Source of the DNA: JAAYCI01 sp964370195
GTDB lineage: Bacteria; Bacillota; Clostridia; Oscillospirales; Ruminococcaceae
Direction: 5' to 3'
NCBI GenBank assembly: GCA_964370195.1
Contig: CAYJIH010000055.1
Span: 1 to 8,057, forward strand
Length of the DNA stretch: 8,057 nt
The position numbers and the translations under genes were made by a program. Under the pieces are notes generated by a model. That model was not told the DNA's origin. It did not search any database and saw only the letters and a list, made by a program, of their open reading frames with translations. Each line of letters opens with the position of its first letter. The first letter of the stretch is position 1. Below are positions 6,559-8,057 of this stretch, in pieces.

Positions 6559-7662
6559 ATGAGCTGGCAGAAGGAACTTTTGCAAAACATAACGCAGGCA
6601 CAAGATTTAGCGAATTATATTCCCCTAAGCACCGATGAAATGAGTAAAATGGACCGGTTGTTGCAACAGTTCCCCATGTCTGTTACACCGTATTATTTAT
6701 CGCTTATTGATTTTAACGACCCACACGATCCCATTCGGAAAATGGCCATTCCATCGCTGGACGAAACCGATATGTCGGGTAGTTTTGATACAAGCGGAGA
6801 AGCACAAAGCACCGTGATGTGCGGTATACAACATAAATATACCCAAACACTGCTTGTGCTTTCCACAAGCGAATGCGCCATGTATTGTCGCCATTGTTTT
6901 CGCAAACGCCTTGTGGGCACGCATAGCGATGAAGTGATGAGCCAAACCGAGGAAATTAGCCGCTATTTAGCAAAACACCCCGAAATAACAACGGTTCTTA
7001 TTTCCGGCGGCGACGCTTTGCTAAACACAAACGAAACACTGGAAGCTTTGTTAAACAGCCTTTGTTCGCACGCCTCTTTAGAAACCATCCGCATCGCAAG
7101 CCGCGTGCCGGTTGTGTTTCCACAGCGCATTGTAAACGACGAAGCACTTCTTGCTATTTTAAACCGATATCATCAAAAAAAGTGCATCACGTTTATTACA
7201 CAATACAACCACGAGCGCGAACTAAGCGATGTGTCGCTTTCTGCTGTGAAAAAAATACAAGCACTTGGTATTCCGGTTAAAAACCAAACCGTGCTGCTGC
7301 GCGGCGTAAACGACAACGCCGCCACACTTGGTGCACTGCTAAAAAAACTGGTGGCCCATGGCATCCACCCGTATTACCTGTTCCAGTGCCGCCCCGTGGC
7401 CGGCGTAAAAAACCAGTTTCAAGTGCCCTTGCACGAAGCATCCCGCATTGTGCAAGACGCCAAAAACAGCCAAAACGGCCTTGGAAAATCGTTCCGCTTC
7501 TGCCTGTCGCACCACAGCGGAAAACTTGAAATTTTGGGCATGCACAACGATGCCATGTTGTTCCAATACCACGAAGCACGCCAGCCGGAACACCTTGGCC
7601 GCCTTGTTTCGCGCACCCTTGCACCGGGGCAAACCTGGCTTGAGGAAGAAGTGCTTCTGTAG
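6559..7662 (+). CDS. KamA-family radical SAM, PLP-dependent aminomutase-like protein (substrate uncertain)
   Basis: A 367-residue relative of lysine 2,3-aminomutase. The start is the ATG with CGGAGG four bases upstream; the longer open frame to 6403 runs back into trxB and is rejected. Family features in order: TPYYLSLIDFNDPHDPIRK (43-61), GIQHKY (89-94), the radical SAM cluster CAMYCRHC (Cys106, 110, 113), SGGDAL (149-154), FPQRI (187-191), NQTVLLRGVND (242-252), YYLFQCRP (272-279) and HHSGK (318-322), with Lys322 the probable PLP lysine. By motif alignment, Arg115 matches the carboxylate-binding Arg134 of the Clostridium subterminale enzyme. The side-chain aspartate Asp293 is Arg278 here, and no aspartate stands at the Asp330 position. 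The C-terminal zinc cysteines are also absent, and the protein is about 50 residues shorter. It probably rearranges an amino acid other than lysine, perhaps an acidic one. The family is firm and the reaction is inferred. Confidence 0.9.
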   Translation: MSWQKELLQNITQAQDLANYIPLSTDEMSKMDRLLQQFPMSVTPYYLSLIDFNDPHDPIRKMAIPSLDETDMSGSFDTSGEAQSTVMCGIQHKYTQTLLVLSTSECAMYCRHCFRKRLVGTHSDEVMSQTEEISRYLAKHPEITTVLISGGDALLNTNETLEALLNSLCSHASLETIRIASRVPVVFPQRIVNDEALLAILNRYHQKKCITFITQYNHERELSDVSLSAVKKIQALGIPVKNQTVLLRGVNDNAATLGALLKKLVAHGIHPYYLFQCRPVAGVKNQFQVPLHEASRIVQDAKNSQNGLGKSFRFCLSHHSGKLEILGMHNDAMLFQYHEARQPEHLGRLVSRTLAPGQTWLEEEVLL

Positions 7663-7681
7663 CTGGTTCCTTTTTAAGGGC

Positions 7682-7730
7682 AAGACCTTGGAACCCCTTT
7701 CTTGAAAGTAAAGGGGTTCCAAACCTCCCC
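7682..7730 (+). repeat. Palindromic intergenic repeat, copy R2, with 13-bp perfect stem
   Basis: Twenty bases after the kamA-like stop codon, TTGGAACCCCTTT (7688-7700) and AAAGGGGTTCCAA (7710-7722) form a perfect 13-bp stem around a nine-base loop. The flanks AAGACC before and ACCTCCCC after match those of the copy at 8007-8037 (AAGACCTTGG is identical in both), although the stem differs. A run of A, not T, follows, so on the plus strand it is not a classical terminator. It may protect the 3' end of the trxB operon transcript or act as a protein-binding repeat. Confidence 0.6.
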
Positions 7731-7744
7731 AAAAAACTTTTTAT

Positions 7745-7771
7745 AAAAACACGTTTAGCGAACGTGTTTTT
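7745..7771 (+). terminator. Intrinsic terminator for the trxB operon
   Basis: AAAAACACGTT (7745-7755) pairs perfectly with AACGTGTTTTT (7761-7771) around the loop TAGCG. The right arm ends in five T residues. The matching A run on the left means it could also stop leftward transcription. It lies about 80 bases after the kamA-like stop and is the first hairpin there with a T-tract. Confidence 0.65.
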
Positions 7772-7780
7772 GGCCGGGCA

Positions 7781-7836
7781 GCGTTTTTTCGTGTAAAAAA
7801 CCGCACGAAGAATGTTTGAAAGGTGCCCTTCCAAAC
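7781..7836. repeat. Two consecutive small hairpins, non-coding
   Basis: GCGTTTTTT (7781-7789) and AAAAAACCGC (7795-7804) pair around CGTGT with one bulge. TTCGTG (7788-7793) and CACGAA (7804-7809) offer a competing fold. A second hairpin follows at 7814-7836: GTTTGAAAGG and CCTTCCAAAC with one mismatch and the loop TGC. No reading frame with a believable start or known motif covers this part. The density of inverted repeats suggests a mosaic of dispersed intergenic elements. Confidence 0.45.
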
Positions 7837-7870
7837 GGATTTCTTTGCGATTTGGCATGCGAAAAAGTGA

Positions 7871-7945
7871 ACAGTGTGGTGTGTATAATCCACCGTATGG
7901 GGAGATACATTGTAACGAAACAGGCGGAGAAACCTCCGCCTGTTT
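7871..7945 (+). ncRNA. Possible structured small RNA ending in a terminator
   Basis: A hand fold gives an outer helix ACAGT (7871-7875) with ATTGT (7909-7913), containing GTGG/CCAC (7876-7879 with 7890-7893) and GTAT/ATAC (7895-7898 with 7905-7908). Together these make a compact three-way junction, followed within four bases by the strong terminator hairpin. The helices are short and one pair is G-T, so chance is possible. A TATAAT at 7884-7889 has no -35 at a suitable distance, and no downstream gene is visible. It could equally be part of a dispersed repeat. Confidence 0.25.
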
Positions 7946-7947
7946 TA
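7918..7947 (+). terminator. Strong intrinsic-type terminator hairpin
   Basis: AAACAGGCGGAG (7918-7929) and CTCCGCCTGTTT (7934-7945) form a perfect 12-bp GC-rich stem with an AAAC tetraloop and finish in TTTT. The left arm ends in AAA, so the minus strand reads TTTCGTT after the stem and may also terminate. It lies 255 bases beyond the nearest gene, so it either backs up the 7745-7771 terminator, ends a small RNA, or ends a gene arriving from beyond the right edge. Confidence 0.7.
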
Positions 7948-7976
7948 CTGTCAAAAAACACCACCCTTCGGCTTTT

Positions 7977-8008
7977 GGGCTGAATTTGCCCGCTGCCCGT
8001 GGGCTGAA
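7977..8008. repeat. Short GGGC/GCCC-rich repeat cluster
   Basis: GGGCTGAA occurs at 7977-7984 and again at 8001-8008. Between them GGGC-TGAATTT-GCCC (7977-7991) and GCCC-GT-GGGC (7995-8004) are small inverted repeats. The cluster leads directly into repeat copy R3. There is no sign of coding function. Confidence 0.4.
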
Positions 8009-8037
8009 GACCTTGGGGCGCCGCCCCAAACCCCGCC
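8007..8037 (+). repeat. GC-rich palindromic intergenic repeat, copy R3
   Basis: AAGACC is followed by the dyad TTGGGGCG-C-CGCCCCAA (8013-8029) and then ACCCCGCC. It shares AAGACCTTGG and the CCAAACC flank with the copy at 7682-7730. It aligns over its full 31 bases with the reverse complement of 1-31, with paired changes in the stem. Confidence 0.65.
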
Positions 8038-8057
8038 TGCTTTTCGAGAAAAGCAGG
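8036..8057. repeat. Perfect 10-bp-arm hairpin at the window edge
   Basis: CCTGCTTTTC (8036-8045) and GAAAAGCAGG (8048-8057) are exact inverted repeats separated by GA. In RNA this would fold with a CGAG tetraloop. No T-tract can be seen because the window ends at the last paired base. It abuts copy R3 and may be part of the same composite element or a terminator for a gene to the right. Confidence 0.5.

Noticed and set aside
7755..7964. A 69-codon minus-strand frame in the 3' non-coding tract
   Set aside because: The GTG start has only GAAGGG two bases away. The frame reads through the perfect 12-bp terminator stem and two other hairpins, and no domain is recognisable.
7277..8029. A 250-codon open frame on the minus strand
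   Set aside because: Its C-terminal half is antisense to the kamA-like gene and the rest runs through hairpins and terminators. It has no recognised motif or convincing start, and its composition (many Arg, Cys, Phe) looks like a shadow frame.
7663..8057. A CRISPR array or transposon end in the repeat-rich tract
   Set aside because: The repeats are hairpins of differing sequence without regular spacers. There is no transposase gene, and no target-site duplication can be recognised.

Overview
The window looks like chromosomal DNA from an anaerobic Gram-positive Clostridia-type bacterium, perhaps near the Ruminococcaceae/Oscillospiraceae. The grounds are clear AGGAGG-like ribosome-binding sites, GTG and TTG starts, a yqhQ (DUF1385)-prmC pair, a KamA-family radical SAM enzyme, a lipoprotein with degenerate propeller-type repeats, and GC-rich palindromic repeats between genes. 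The genus cannot be set from this sequence.

Seven protein genes fall into two divergent blocks around a 248-base control region (5361-5608). The minus-strand block reads leftward: lipoprotein (5360-4059), OmpR-family response regulator (4030-3329), membrane sensor histidine kinase (3341-1878), a short terminator-like hairpin (about 1846-1871), the DUF1385 membrane protein yqhQ (1824-895) and the release-factor methyltransferase prmC (901-53). The first three are tightly packed and look like one operon for an envelope-sensing two-component system with its own lipoprotein. yqhQ and prmC overlap by 7 bases. prfA, often next after prmC in related genomes, is not seen; a palindromic repeat occupies the left edge instead.

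The plus-strand block reads rightward: NADPH-dependent thioredoxin reductase trxB (5609-6517), then after 41 bases a KamA-family radical SAM aminomutase-like gene (6559-7662). trxB has a good extended -10 promoter, and a near-perfect 35-bp inverted repeat covers its -10 and likely transcription start. The KamA-like protein keeps the cluster cysteines, the likely PLP lysine and the carboxylate-binding arginine. It lacks the aspartates that bind the lysine side chain and the C-terminal zinc cysteines of lysine 2,3-aminomutase, so its substrate is probably not lysine.

The last ~395 bases (7663-8057) hold no convincing gene. They are packed with hairpins: a 13-bp perfect inverted repeat, an A/T-flanked terminator, several smaller stems, a strong 12-bp-stem terminator (7918-7945) preceded by a possible three-way-junction fold, and a final GC-rich repeat plus hairpin at the window edge. 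Repeats at 1-31, 7682-7730 and 8007-8037 share flanking sequence around stems that differ in sequence but stay paired. In each case the repeat lies 3' of an operon in the same orientation relative to transcription. This repeat family, the trxB operator-like dyad, the divergent KamA enzyme and the lipoprotein-linked two-component system are the most interesting items. No CRISPR array, transposase, tRNA or rRNA was seen.
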